A DNA stretch of 64,000 nucleotides from Pukyongiella litopenaei (GCF_003008555.2 NZ_CP027665.1:1240001-1304000), one strand, 5' to 3'; positions 26,534 through 33,719 are shown, counted from the stretch's first letter. Numbers and translations are program-made. Notes: generated from the sequence alone by a model not told the origin.

Positions 26534-26617
26534 GGGCGACAGGCCGCAAGGTGTGGCAGGGGACTGTAACTCCCTCGCGGAGACGCACGCTTGGTTCGAT
26601 TCCAAGGTCGCCCACCA
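26534..26617 (+). tRNA. tRNA-Tyr(GUA), reconstituted at attL
   Basis: The acceptor stem is GGGCGAC/GTCGCCC, the anticodon loop CTGTAAC with GTA, the long variable arm GCG-GAGA-CGC, and the T arm CTTGG-TTCGATT-CCAAG. CCA is encoded at 26615-26617. The variable arm marks a class II tRNA, as expected for bacterial Tyr. Its 3' 59 bp is the prophage attachment core, and integration leaves the tRNA intact. Position 8 is A rather than the usual U. Confidence 0.9.
26559..26617 (+). repeat. attL core (59 bp)
   Basis: It runs from the anticodon stem of tRNA-Tyr to CCA and is identical to 63569-63627. This copy belongs to the functional tRNA gene. Confidence 0.95.
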
Positions 26618-26674
26618 CTTCAATTCAAATAGTTACATGATATTCGGGTATTTGGGAAAATCGGCAGTGCCGGC

Positions 26675-26696
26675 TGGTCCCACATCTTGGTCCCAC
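26675..26696 (+). promoter_or_regulatory. Candidate integrase arm-type sites near attL
   Basis: TGGTCCCAC occurs twice in direct orientation (26675-26683 and 26688-26696), 13 bp apart. The same 9-mer recurs near attR at 63490. Shared 9-10 bp motifs near both prophage ends are the usual form of arm-binding sites for tyrosine integrases. Confidence 0.55.
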
Positions 26697-26716
26697 TTTC
26701 TTGTTCCGTTCATGTT

Positions 26717-27763
26717 CTATTCTCGGCGGATTTGAGCGGCTTTGGATAGCGCTTTGCGGCTCGCTTTCGCACGGTAGTAAGCGACCATTTCAGCGCTCTG
26801 ACCAGTGACAGCCTGAATTTCTGCGTCCGACGCCCCCGCCTCCGCGAGCTGGATGATCGACAATTTGCGCAACCCGTGAAGGCTGTACGGCTTCGCCTTC
26901 TCGCCCAGGGATTTGCGCCAGGTTCGGAATGTTGTCTCCACCGCCTGGTAGGACAGCGGCTCTGTCAGGTTCTTTGGCAGCAAATGCGTGCCATTGATCG
27001 GGAGCGTTTCGATGAATTCACGGAGCGGCTGGGGGCAGTACACTTCGAGTTCCTTTTTACCCTTCTCGTCGCGGACGATCATCCACTCGCCCTGAAACTG
27101 GTCTCTGCGCATCGCCACCGCGGCACCTGGGCGCTGCCCGGTGCCGAGGATCAAACGGGCAAGGATTTGCACCCGATCCGGGGCGTTTGATAGGGCCTTG
27201 ACCATCCACCCGGGCCACGGTTCGAATTCCCGCTGCTTGCCGAAATGATCTATGCCCTTTGCCGGATTTGGACCTAACGGCCAATCCATCTTTTCGGCGG
27301 CATAGTTCCAAAGCAAAGATACGGTTTGGAGCAGCCGATCAGCTTTTTTGGGCGTGGAGCTGAGTGCCTGGTGTGCTACGCGCAAGTCTTGCCGCGTGGT
27401 CGATTTCATCGACTTTCCACCATTGCTCTCGAGAATCATCTCCATAGGCGGGCGGTACGACTTCTTTGTGCTGGCTGCGAGTCTACCTTGTACACGAGGA
27501 TCCTTGCGCCATGCCTCGATGCACCCTCGCCAAGTGTATTTGCCAGGCGTGACCTGGCGGCTGTGACGGCCCGCCTCGCATGCCCAGTATAGGCGGTCCA
27601 GTTCCTGAGCATTGCCCCGCCAATCCAGATGAATTGCTCTTTCTCGACGCTTGCCGTCCTCGGTCCAGGTCACCCGATGGAACGGGCGCCATCCGCTAGC
27701 TGCGCCTTTCCATACCCACTTTAGATGGGGTTTCGTGATCCTTGGCTTGGGTGGTCGTTTCAT
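26717..27763 (-). CDS. int: Prophage tyrosine integrase
   Basis: The 348-residue recombinase directs site-specific integration at tRNA-Tyr. The N-terminal arm-binding region (about 1-75) is followed by a core-binding domain (about 75-170). The catalytic domain has Arg211 (GTGQRPGAAVAMRRDQ), His296-x-x-Arg299 (SLHGLRK) and Tyr330 (MVAYYRAK). The gene reads toward attL, about 100 bp away. Its start overlaps the upstream excisionase-like gene by 4 nt, and it is the last gene of the leftward early operon. Confidence 0.95.
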   Translation of the reverse strand: MKRPPKPRITKPHLKWVWKGAASGWRPFHRVTWTEDGKRRERAIHLDWRGNAQELDRLYWACEAGRHSRQVTPGKYTWRGCIEAWRKDPRVQGRLAASTKKSYRPPMEMILESNGGKSMKSTTRQDLRVAHQALSSTPKKADRLLQTVSLLWNYAAEKMDWPLGPNPAKGIDHFGKQREFEPWPGWMVKALSNAPDRVQILARLILGTGQRPGAAVAMRRDQFQGEWMIVRDEKGKKELEVYCPQPLREFIETLPINGTHLLPKNLTEPLSYQAVETTFRTWRKSLGEKAKPYSLHGLRKLSIIQLAEAGASDAEIQAVTGQSAEMVAYYRAKASRKALSKAAQIRRE

Positions 27764-27978
27764 ACGGCTATCGCAAACGCCTCTCTGGGCCGCGCGGCTT
27801 CACCGGTCAGGATAGCCTCAAGGTCCGAAACCATCCATCGCTTGTGTCCGCCGATGTCCTTTGGTCCAGGCAAGGCACCATTGGCGACGAGATCGCAAAA
27901 ATCTCGGATGGTCATATCCAGCATGGCTGCCGCGGTCTTTTCGCCAACTGCGATCGGGCGTGTCAGATGTGCGTTCAT
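27760..27978 (-). CDS. Helix-turn-helix protein, probable excisionase
   Basis: The 72-residue protein contains a MerR/Xis-like winged helix: VGEKTAAAMLDMTIRDFCDLV followed by GPKDIGGHKRWMVSDLEAIL. Its ATGA overlap with int and its size suggest recombination directionality factor. An int regulator is an alternative. Confidence 0.65.
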   Translation of the reverse strand: MNAHLTRPIAVGEKTAAAMLDMTIRDFCDLVANGALPGPKDIGGHKRWMVSDLEAILTGEAARPREAFAIAV

Positions 27979-27987
27979 GCAGCCCTC

Positions 27988-28344
27988 CTATGCCAAACCC
28001 CGTGCCCACGCGCGGATCAAATCTGCGTTCTTGCCCTCGACGCTCTCAAGTCGCGTGAGCAGCTCGTCTACCGCCCAATGAAGAGCGTCCTCTCGGCTCT
28101 TTGCGAAGTGGCCCCATTTGGGTCCTACTCGATAGCCGCTGCCGCGACCATCCGCATGGAAACTTACCGACCACATCCATAAGCCGTCGGTATGCCGGTG
28201 CAGTTCGATCCTTGCCCGGTCCCAAGCCATGCGCGGATGTGTCAGCCGTAGGGTTTCGTCGATCTCGCCCTGGATGACACCCAACGCATCGAAAACCGGC
28301 AAAGTGACCGGCGGCTCGCGCATGAGGTCGAGAAGATCCGTCAT
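27988..28344 (-). CDS. Phage protein of unknown function
   Basis: The 118-residue acidic soluble protein has no recognised domain. It contains WSVSFHADGRGSGYRVGPKWG and a C-terminal helix DALHWAVDELLTRLES. Its start overlaps the preceding DUF5131 gene by ATGA, so it belongs to the leftward early operon. Function is not assignable. Confidence 0.6.
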   Translation of the reverse strand: MTDLLDLMREPPVTLPVFDALGVIQGEIDETLRLTHPRMAWDRARIELHRHTDGLWMWSVSFHADGRGSGYRVGPKWGHFAKSREDALHWAVDELLTRLESVEGKNADLIRAWARGLA

Positions 28345-29273
28345 GCGGCTTCCACCGGTGTCTCGCTGATCTCACCCCAAGGATGGAGGTAGCGTCCAGC
28401 CTTGACCTTGCCGACTTTCATGTATCGGTGGCCGTCAACTTCGATCGAGGGCTTCGGACCCGCAAAGGGATTGTAGATAGCCTCATGCAGATACTCGCCC
28501 CATTGTTTGAAGAAGAACGGGACACCCGCATCCTTGCACTGGTAGGCGATGCTGCTCGGCCATTCCGGATGCATCGGCCGCGCGTTGGCGCCGCTTTCAC
28601 CGCCACAGATCACCCAATCGACCGTCGCCTCATAGGGGCCGCCTGTATCTCGACAATAGCATTCACCGTTGGCCTCGGTGCAGTCGCTATCATGAAGATA
28701 TGGCGCAATGCACACATGCTCGAGCAGCGGCTCCATGCTTAACCCCACCCAGGGAATGCCAAAGCGCGACTTGAGATCGAGCAACTTAGGAATATCACGA
28801 TCGGCCTCGGCCTGAGTGACCACTGTGATCATTAAGCCGACATGCCGAGGCCATCCATAGTTGCGGCCATGCGCCCAATCGTAGGGAACGAGGTGCTCTA
28901 CGTTGCCGATCCGCTTGGTCAAAAGCTGTATGCGGCAACTTCGGCTGGCTTCGATCTCTGCAAATGCAGGGGTCCGATAGCCATGCTCTGGCACGGCATT
29001 GTCGAAGATGTCCGAAAGGCTGGAGCAAAAGACACGCGGCCAGTGCCCATGCTCATGGCGAAAACTCTCAGCATCGCGGTTGATCTTATGGAGCTTCGCA
29101 AGCCCACTCTTTACCAACCGCCGAGGAGCGCCCGGACCCCAATGCGACCCGCCAGTGAACCGGACATCACGCGCCTCGGCATAACAGTTGTCGCAGCCAG
29201 GCCCGACTTTTTGGCATCCCTCCCAAAAGTTCACCGTGAAATCGGTCCACTCGATTTTCGTCTGATCAGTCAT
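28341..29273 (-). CDS. Gp37/Gp68 (DUF5131) family phage protein
   Basis: The 310-residue protein opens TKIEWTDFTVNFWEGCQKVG with three N-terminal cysteines, C20, C27 and C30 (C-x6-C-x2-C, GPGCDNCYAEA). This is the hallmark of DUF5131, in which they are thought to bind an iron-sulfur cluster as in radical-SAM-like enzymes. Other family motifs are VFCSSLSDIFDNAVP, LLTKRIGNV, GLSMEPLLEH and WVICGGESGANARPMHPEW. In many phages a three-Cys partner methyltransferase (TcmP) is adjacent. Here the neighbour is a ParB-like gene. The substrate is unknown. Confidence 0.88.
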   Translation of the reverse strand: MTDQTKIEWTDFTVNFWEGCQKVGPGCDNCYAEARDVRFTGGSHWGPGAPRRLVKSGLAKLHKINRDAESFRHEHGHWPRVFCSSLSDIFDNAVPEHGYRTPAFAEIEASRSCRIQLLTKRIGNVEHLVPYDWAHGRNYGWPRHVGLMITVVTQAEADRDIPKLLDLKSRFGIPWVGLSMEPLLEHVCIAPYLHDSDCTEANGECYCRDTGGPYEATVDWVICGGESGANARPMHPEWPSSIAYQCKDAGVPFFFKQWGEYLHEAIYNPFAGPKPSIEVDGHRYMKVGKVKAGRYLHPWGEISETPVEAA

Positions 29274-30112
29274 GCCGCCAGCCGCTTTTGGGCGTAGGCC
29301 TTCATCAGAACCTGAACGCTCTGGGAGAAAAGCAACTTGAAGCTCGTGCCACGATGCTCTGGCAGATCCTGTAAGGATCGGACGCGTCGTTCTGTGTCGC
29401 CCAGATCATGGTTGTCTAAGAATCCAGCAATAACCTCGGGCTTTCGCACACCGTTCATAGTCGCCGCTGGCACCAGTGCGCTAAGCCCGAATGAGTTGTA
29501 GTAGGACACCTGGTCCGCCACGAAACTCGCTTTGATACCTGCAAGCACCGCGAACAGATAAGGTGCGTTCCCAGCCTCGACATACTTGCGCACCAGCGTG
29601 ACGCAAAATACCTCGCCAGGCGCCTTGGAAGCTGCATTCTTATTGTAGGGCATCAGGCGGCATCCGGCCTTAGCCACTACTGCGTCACATTCCACTGCCC
29701 AGCTTTCGAAACCGGCCAGCGCAGCCTTGTAGATCTGGTTTGGCGTCAGTGCGGTGACCGTGCCGTTGATTTCGGAAAAGGCCGCTGCCTCCTGCTGGGC
29801 GTCCAGTTCGACAATCAGGGCGGGCACCTCGATCACGCCGCGCAGCGCAGCCGCATGGGCCCGGTGCTGACCATCGATGATAGCAAACTGTCCTCCCGGC
29901 CGCCTCGACACCACCAGCGGCGAGAACTTTGACCAGTCGAACTGACTCGCGATCTTCTGAATGTTTTTCCGGCCGCGTCTTTCGATACCGCGCTGGTAGC
30001 TGCCATCTATCACCAGCGCATCGATGTCGACGAAATCCAGAAGCGGGAACGCCCCTTTCACCCCACCCGAAACGGGTTCCAGGCCAGAAACATCCACCTT
30101 TCGCAAACTCAT
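29270..30112 (-). CDS. ParB-like N-terminal-domain protein
   Basis: The 280-residue protein has a ParB/sulfiredoxin-type fold: FVDIDALVIDGSYQRGIERRG, SPLVVSRRPGGQFAIIDGQHR (catalytic-type GQHR box) and AALRGVIEVPALIV. An EINGTVTALTPNQIYKAAL helix region follows. ParB-N domains act as CTPases, nucleases or ATP-dependent kinases. This subgroup, paired with DUF5131, is uncharacterised as far as I can tell. ATG 30112 was chosen for its ATGA overlap with the upstream gene. The open frame extends further but without support. Confidence 0.75.
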   Translation of the reverse strand: MSLRKVDVSGLEPVSGGVKGAFPLLDFVDIDALVIDGSYQRGIERRGRKNIQKIASQFDWSKFSPLVVSRRPGGQFAIIDGQHRAHAAALRGVIEVPALIVELDAQQEAAAFSEINGTVTALTPNQIYKAALAGFESWAVECDAVVAKAGCRLMPYNKNAASKAPGEVFCVTLVRKYVEAGNAPYLFAVLAGIKASFVADQVSYYNSFGLSALVPAATMNGVRKPEVIAGFLDNHDLGDTERRVRSLQDLPEHRGTSFKLLFSQSVQVLMKAYAQKRLAA

Positions 30113-30738
30113 AGCTCTGCCTCCTGTTCTTTGACTGCCTCGCAGGCTTTCCACGCAATCGACGTACTTTGCTCGACCCACAGATCCGGCTGACATTCTG
30201 GTCCGCGGTTCAGGATCGCCTTGGCGCCTCTGACCGGGTCCGGCAGGAATTCCGGCCCGAGGAACCGCCGCACCCTCAGCGCCGTCGCCAAGGGTTGCGC
30301 GAGCAGCTCCTTGAACGTGACCACCAGCACCGGCCCGCGCTTGCGCAGGGCTGCGATCGGCGGCGCCCGGTCGCGCTTCAGACTTCGTGCAAACGCCGAC
30401 ACGCTCGGGCCACCTCCGATCGACGCCATATCCGGCGTAAGCATCCGCAGCATCTTGATCTGGCTGCGCGCCTGGTCCTTCGGCGCGCGATCCAACCAGA
30501 TTGTCCGCGACGTGATATCGACCGGAAGCCGCGACCTGGACGGGTCTATCCATTTCAGAACCCGGCCGCGCTGGGCACGGACCCATGCCACATCGGTCGT
30601 TCCCGGCCCGAGGCGGCAATCCTCGAAGGCCGGCGCCGGTCCGGCCACAGGCGCCCCGCCCGCCCAAAGCAGTTGCATCATCGCGGTTGTGCCGCAGCGC
30701 CCGAACCCCGCGACAAAGATGTTGTCAGCTTCGTTCAT
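30109..30738 (-). CDS. Sulfotransferase-family phage protein
   Basis: The 209-residue protein starts IFVAGFGRCGTTAMMQLLW, which matches the PAPS 5'-phosphosulfate-binding loop (GFPRSGTT type). A second segment, SRTIWLDRAPKDQARSQIKM, resembles the 3'-phosphate-binding motif, and VLVVTFKELLAQP is also typical. It would transfer sulfate from PAPS to an unknown acceptor. The start overlaps the upstream stop by 1 nt (TGATG). It may modify host surface glycans or a phage component. Confidence 0.7.
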   Translation of the reverse strand: MNEADNIFVAGFGRCGTTAMMQLLWAGGAPVAGPAPAFEDCRLGPGTTDVAWVRAQRGRVLKWIDPSRSRLPVDITSRTIWLDRAPKDQARSQIKMLRMLTPDMASIGGGPSVSAFARSLKRDRAPPIAALRKRGPVLVVTFKELLAQPLATALRVRRFLGPEFLPDPVRGAKAILNRGPECQPDLWVEQSTSIAWKACEAVKEQEAEL

Positions 30739-31094
30739 CACAACAGCCCCAGAATATCGGCCCACAGCAGCGCCCCGGCGATGGCGGCGGGCAGGATCCA
30801 CCAGCCGGATATCCTGTCTGTGCCCCCACCGGCCGAGGGATATGGAGGAGTGGTGGCCGGTGGGGGCTGCTGCCGTCCGTGAGTGCGGGTCGGCAATTGC
30901 GGCGAACTGGTTGCAATGATCTCGTACTGACCGGGCTTCAGGCTGACCGATTTCGAGGTTTCGTCCCGAACTTCGATAATCCCGGTGCCAAACTGGCGAC
31001 CCCGGACAGTTCCGTTTTCCGGGTGGTGCGAGGGCGACCGCTGGAACCGAACCTCAGTTCCGATTTCGGGCGGTGCGAAAACCTGTCCCTTCAT
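30738..31094 (-). CDS. Small proline-rich membrane-anchored phage protein
   Basis: The 118-residue protein has an N-terminal beta-rich part (IGTEVRFQRSPSHHPENGTV, a KOW/SH3-like look). A proline-rich linker and one C-terminal membrane segment (GWWILPAAIAGALLWADILG) follow. No family is recognised. Overlapping ATGA/TGATG junctions tie it to its neighbours in the leftward operon. Confidence 0.6.
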   Translation of the reverse strand: MKGQVFAPPEIGTEVRFQRSPSHHPENGTVRGRQFGTGIIEVRDETSKSVSLKPGQYEIIATSSPQLPTRTHGRQQPPPATTPPYPSAGGGTDRISGWWILPAAIAGALLWADILGLL

Positions 31095-31393
31095 GCGACC
31101 TCCGCTCGGTCATCGCCGGCCGCGTCAAGGATGTTTCGGGCACAGCGCATCCAGTTCTTTGCCAACTCGTCCACATCGTCGGCCATCGCGTAGACACCGA
31201 ACAGTTCGACCGAGATCAGCAGCGGGTTATAGATGGGCGCTCCATCTCGGCCCCTGGCCTCGCTTGGCAGATCCCAGCGACCACCGTTGTTCAGGATCAG
31301 TTTCCGGAGCCGGGCAAGCCGCCGCTCAGGGTTGACCCGCTTGAGCAGTTCAATCGCGGCGGCGATCCGCGCCAGTTCAATTCGCGCCTTCAT
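31091..31393 (-). CDS. Phage protein of unknown function
   Basis: The 100-residue, mostly helical protein (KARIELARIAAAIELLKRVN, LFGVYAMADDVDELAKNWMR) has no recognised domain. ATGA overlaps at both ends show it is translated as part of the leftward early operon. Confidence 0.6.
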   Translation of the reverse strand: MKARIELARIAAAIELLKRVNPERRLARLRKLILNNGGRWDLPSEARGRDGAPIYNPLLISVELFGVYAMADDVDELAKNWMRCARNILDAAGDDRAEVA

Positions 31394-31656
31394 GTCGCCG
31401 CCCCCGCACAGTCGAGCTCGAGAATGCCTTCCTCGGTGATGCCCGCTGTGCGCATCGGCTTTCGTCCGATCCGCTCGACAAGGCCACGATGGTGGAGCGA
31501 GGAGACGACGACGCCGTGGTGTTCCCGGTCAAGGTCGGGGTGACCGCCGACCCATACCGGCCCCCGGTCCCCCGTCACCTCCTGCAAACCGCCATGGCTC
31601 AGGGACTTGTGCGCATCGATCAGGGCAGCGCGCTGGGCATGGTCGAGATCAGACAT
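31390..31656 (-). CDS. Phage protein, possibly winged-helix
   Basis: The 88-residue protein includes GVVVSSLHHRGLVERIGRKP followed by GITEEGILEL, which looks like the recognition helix and wing of a small winged-helix domain. That reading is inference only. It overlaps the upstream gene by 8 nt and the downstream gene by 4 nt. Confidence 0.55.
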   Translation of the reverse strand: MSDLDHAQRAALIDAHKSLSHGGLQEVTGDRGPVWVGGHPDLDREHHGVVVSSLHHRGLVERIGRKPMRTAGITEEGILELDCAGAAT

Positions 31657-31858
31657 CGGCGATCTCCACCGGCATCCGTGCGAGCCGGTCCTGATCGACG
31701 ATCAGACCGCGCTCCGACATCAGCGTCATCCATGCCAGCCGCCGCAACAGTGGCCGGTCGGCATATTGTTCGGGGTTCGCCACCACCTGGCGCGCATCGG
31801 CGCAGAATTGTGCGCTTGGCTCAGCCGCCGGTATCCGCGGGGGAATGAAATGCTGCAT
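31649..31858 (-). CDS. First gene of the leftward early operon, unknown function
   Basis: The 69-residue protein MQHFIPPRIPAAEPSAQFCA... has no known domain. The start was fixed at ATG 31858 by AAAGGAGGCGACG directly upstream, the strongest ribosome-binding site in the immunity region. An earlier ATG at 31912 has none. The early promoter lies 77 bp upstream. Confidence 0.65.
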   Translation of the reverse strand: MQHFIPPRIPAAEPSAQFCADARQVVANPEQYADRPLLRRLAWMTLMSERGLIVDQDRLARMPVEIADV

Positions 31859-31887
31859 CGTCGCCTCCTTTGTTGTTGGAGGCAAGT

Positions 31888-31906
31888 AATCCGAATTTTG
31901 CGGATT
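31888..31906. promoter_or_regulatory. Phage operator site 1
   Basis: AATCCGAATTTTGCGGATT is a 19-bp dyad with 6-bp perfect arms. It lies in the transcribed leader between the early promoter and the first leftward gene. Confidence 0.65.
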
Positions 31907-31918
31907 CGTCAATCATAA

Positions 31919-31937
31919 AATCCGAAATTTCTGGATT
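31919..31937. promoter_or_regulatory. Phage operator site 2, overlapping the -10 box
   Basis: AATCCGAAATTTCTGGATT matches site 1 in its arms. Its edge covers three bases of the leftward -10 box (31935-31940), so a bound repressor would block polymerase. The centre-to-centre spacing to site 1 is 31 bp, about three helical turns. Confidence 0.7.
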
Positions 31938-31963
31938 ATACTCGTCCGGACAGTTTACAGCAA
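31935..31963 (-). promoter_or_regulatory. Leftward early promoter
   Basis: On the minus strand TTGCTG (31963-31958) and a perfect TATAAT (31940-31935) are 17 bp apart, a near-ideal sigma70 promoter. It drives the run of overlapping genes ending in int. Confidence 0.8.
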
Positions 31964-32080
31964 ATCACCCTTAGATGAGAATATATCGTGAACATTGGAG
32001 AATCAGTATGAGACTCTACGCCTGGATCGCAAAACCACTCCGGCTATTGGGAATAGATCTGAACTGGGTGTTTGACCCTG

Positions 32081-32389
32081 TTACTCAGTGGAGGCGGCGA
32101 GCTCAGCAAAGAGCCGCTCCTGAACATCCTGTGGGAGCTGAGCAAAATCACCATGAAGGATGAAGTTGAAGTCTATCCGATGCTGCCTGTGGTAGTAGCG
32201 CATCGTTATGGCGCTGGGTGCCCCTCGCATTTCCTGTGAGTTGAATGTGCTTTTCTTCAGACCAACCGCCTTGGCAACATCTTGCTGCTTCATGCCGACA
32301 GAGCTTCGGGCCGCCAGCAGCCGAGCCCGAACAGCTTCGGGAGAGATGTCACCGATCCGCGCGAGGCGCTCTTTGTGCTCAATATCCAT
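32081..32389 (-). CDS. Prophage repressor (XRE-type helix-turn-helix)
   Basis: The 102-residue protein has a helix-turn-helix at about residues 25-55 (RARLLAARSSVGMKQQDVAK, GLKKSTFNSQE). A short C-terminal extension contains a YYHRQHRIDFNFILHGD segment. It lacks a LexA-like self-cleavage domain, so induction would need another mechanism. ATG 32389 was chosen to leave the divergent operator region free. It is divergent from the cro-like gene and flanked by four operators. Confidence 0.8.
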   Translation of the reverse strand: MDIEHKERLARIGDISPEAVRARLLAARSSVGMKQQDVAKAVGLKKSTFNSQEMRGAPSAITMRYYHRQHRIDFNFILHGDFAQLPQDVQERLFAELAASTE

Positions 32390-32406
32390 GCCAACTCGAT
32401 AGACCA

Positions 32407-32425
32407 AATCCGAAAAATTTGGTTT
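32407..32425. promoter_or_regulatory. Phage operator site 3
   Basis: AATCCGAAAAATTTGGTTT is the most degenerate site of the group and lies 18 bp upstream of the repressor start. Occupancy would be expected to autoregulate the repressor. Confidence 0.55.
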
Positions 32426-32441
32426 TTCTCTCTTTTGGATG

Positions 32442-32470
32442 TTGAAAATCCGCAATTTTCGGACTAATGC
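32442..32470 (+). promoter_or_regulatory. Possible rightward early promoter
   Basis: TTGAAA (32442-32447) and TAATGC (32465-32470) are separated by 17 bp, and operator 4 fills the space between them. Transcription would start at about 32477, almost at ATG 32478, so the cro-like mRNA could be leaderless. The -10 match is weak. Confidence 0.4.
32447..32465. promoter_or_regulatory. Phage operator site 4
   Basis: AATCCGCAATTTTCGGACT has the same arms as sites 1-3 and lies between the elements of the possible rightward promoter. The centre-to-centre distance from site 3 is 40 bp. Confidence 0.65.
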
Positions 32471-32477
32471 GGAAAGC

Positions 32478-32699
32478 ATGACGGCGACACCACGAGATCT
32501 GATCGAAGCGCTGGGCGGCTATCGCGCGGTCGCGGCCCGTTTGGGCAAGCGACCGACCACGGTGCACACTCACATGCAGGCCGGGACCCTCCCGACCGCG
32601 TGGTATGACGCGCTTTGCCAGATGGCACGCGAGGCGAACATCCCGGAGCCGAAGCGGGAGCTCTTCTCCTTCCTCAAAATCCGCGAGGAAGCCGCATGA
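32478..32699 (+). CDS. Cro-like helix-turn-helix protein
   Basis: The 73-residue protein fits the pattern MTATPRDLIEALGGYRAVAA RLGKRPTTVHTHMQAG. This is a lambda-Cro/YdaS-type helix-turn-helix, and LPTAWYDALCQMAREANI follows. It is divergent from the repressor over the operator region, the standard place for the antagonist that favours lytic growth. It is translationally coupled to the next gene (ATGA). Confidence 0.75.
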   Translation: MTATPRDLIEALGGYRAVAARLGKRPTTVHTHMQAGTLPTAWYDALCQMAREANIPEPKRELFSFLKIREEAA

Positions 32700-32917
32700 G
32701 AGCGGCCGGGTTTCCCATGCGGCATCCGCGCGTGCGAGTGGGCGGTGTGACCGGCGACAGCTGCGATCGCAAGAGAGTTGCTGTCCGCATCGAGAACGAG
32801 GACGGCAGCTATCACGGTCACCTCTCCTTCGCGATCGAGGACCTGGACACGCTGAATGACATGGTTGCTGATTTTGCGCCGACGCTTGCCCGGCTCTGGG
32901 AACAGAGGGGGGCTTAG
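32696..32917 (+). CDS. Small phage protein of unknown function
   Basis: The 73-residue protein contains RVAVRIENEDGSYHGHLSFA and an acidic helix IEDLDTLNDMVADF. No family is recognised. The start ATG 32696 overlaps the cro-like stop, which supports it. The 3' end overlaps the convergent gene by 4 bp. Confidence 0.55.
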   Translation: MRAAGFPMRHPRVRVGGVTGDSCDRKRVAVRIENEDGSYHGHLSFAIEDLDTLNDMVADFAPTLARLWEQRGA

Positions 32918-33153
32918 CGTTGGTGCACCGGCTCCCATTCGGACAGATCTTCGGGCAGCCCGCATTCGGCGGGATCGAGCCCGCCGGGTGCGGTGAAGCA
33001 GTAGCCACGCACAAGGTCCTCATGCGCGCCCGCCGCAGAGATATAGTCGCCAAATGGCTGATCGTTCAGCGCAACGCGCCAGAAGCGACCAGTGTATCGG
33101 ATCGACCAAAGGCCAAAGCGGTTGCGAAAGGCAAAAGCGATAACGGTATTCAT
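32914..33153 (-). CDS. Small phage protein of unknown function, reverse strand
   Basis: The 79-residue protein MNTVIAFAFRNRFGLWSIRY... has many aromatics. A strong AAAGGAG upstream of ATG 33153 argues that it is real. It is transcribed against the replication genes and may belong to lysogenic expression. No domain is identified. Confidence 0.55.
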   Translation of the reverse strand: MNTVIAFAFRNRFGLWSIRYTGRFWRVALNDQPFGDYISAAGAHEDLVRGYCFTAPGGLDPAECGLPEDLSEWEPVHQR

Positions 33154-33265
33154 CCCGTCTTATCTCCTTTCTGGGGGCGGGATGGATGCGCGCGGCGGGG
33201 CGGCTACCCCGTCGCGCATCCCGCGCGATTGACGACAGGCCAAGGCTCATCGGATTCGCGCGGGG

Positions 33266-33286
33266 CTTCCTCTGGCGGTTTCCCCG
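33266..33286 (-). repeat. CCGCCAGAGG dispersed repeat, copy 1 (reverse)
   Basis: The minus strand reads CGGGGAAACCGCCAGAGGAA plus G, one substitution from the consensus GGGGGAACCGCCAGAGGAAG. It lies 19 nt upstream of ATG 33306 but points the other way. It is the only reversed copy. Confidence 0.75.
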
Positions 33287-33305
33287 ATGTGGGGCGGGCG
33301 TCAGC

Positions 33306-33656
33306 ATGAACGGCGCACCTCAGTCTCCGGTCGTGATCTATGTGAACGGCTCTCCATACGGACAGTCTGCCCCGGCGGCGGGCGGACAATCGTTCGGAGA
33401 AACATCCGGAGAAAATTCCGGGCCGAAATCGCGTTTCGATCCCTACAAGGTTGCGCGGGAGTTCCCGCTCAGGTGGCAGGCTTATATCCGGGCCAGTTAC
33501 CGCAGCGTCGGCCATGTGGTGCAGGTGTTCCAGGTCACTGAGAAGACGGCGCGAAACTGGTGGAACGGAGTGACCGGTGCCAACGGTGCCCATGTGGCCA
33601 TCGCGGTCAACGAACACCCCGAACAGGCCCCCCTCATGCTGTTCGCGGCGGAGTGA
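33306..33656 (+). CDS. Helix-turn-helix phage protein
   Basis: The 116-residue protein has a Gly/Ser-rich N-terminal 45 residues and then a folded part. VVQVFQVTEKTARNWWNGVT inside it looks like a helix-turn-helix. It probably binds DNA and could be an early regulator. A hairpin terminator follows at 33690. Confidence 0.6.
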   Translation: MNGAPQSPVVIYVNGSPYGQSAPAAGGQSFGETSGENSGPKSRFDPYKVAREFPLRWQAYIRASYRSVGHVVQVFQVTEKTARNWWNGVTGANGAHVAIAVNEHPEQAPLMLFAAE

Positions 33657-33689
33657 ACGCGATGGCCCGCCCCCTGCCCGCCAACCTCA

Positions 33690-33719
33690 ACGGACAAAAG
33701 TCCGTATTTTTGTCCGGTT
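33690..33719. terminator. Terminator hairpin with an alternative fold
   Basis: On the plus strand ACGGAC-AAAA-GTCCGT is followed by ATTTTTG, an intrinsic terminator for the 33306 gene. The same left arm can instead pair CGGACAAAA with TTTTGTCCG further right, forming a 9-bp stem. The two folds exclude each other. The longer stem also lies at the 3' end of the convergent minus-strand gene. Confidence 0.6.

Noticed and set aside
31975-32163. 62-codon plus-strand ORF between operator sites and repressor
   Set aside because: Its 3' half is antisense to the repressor, it lacks a ribosome-binding site, and it has no family match.
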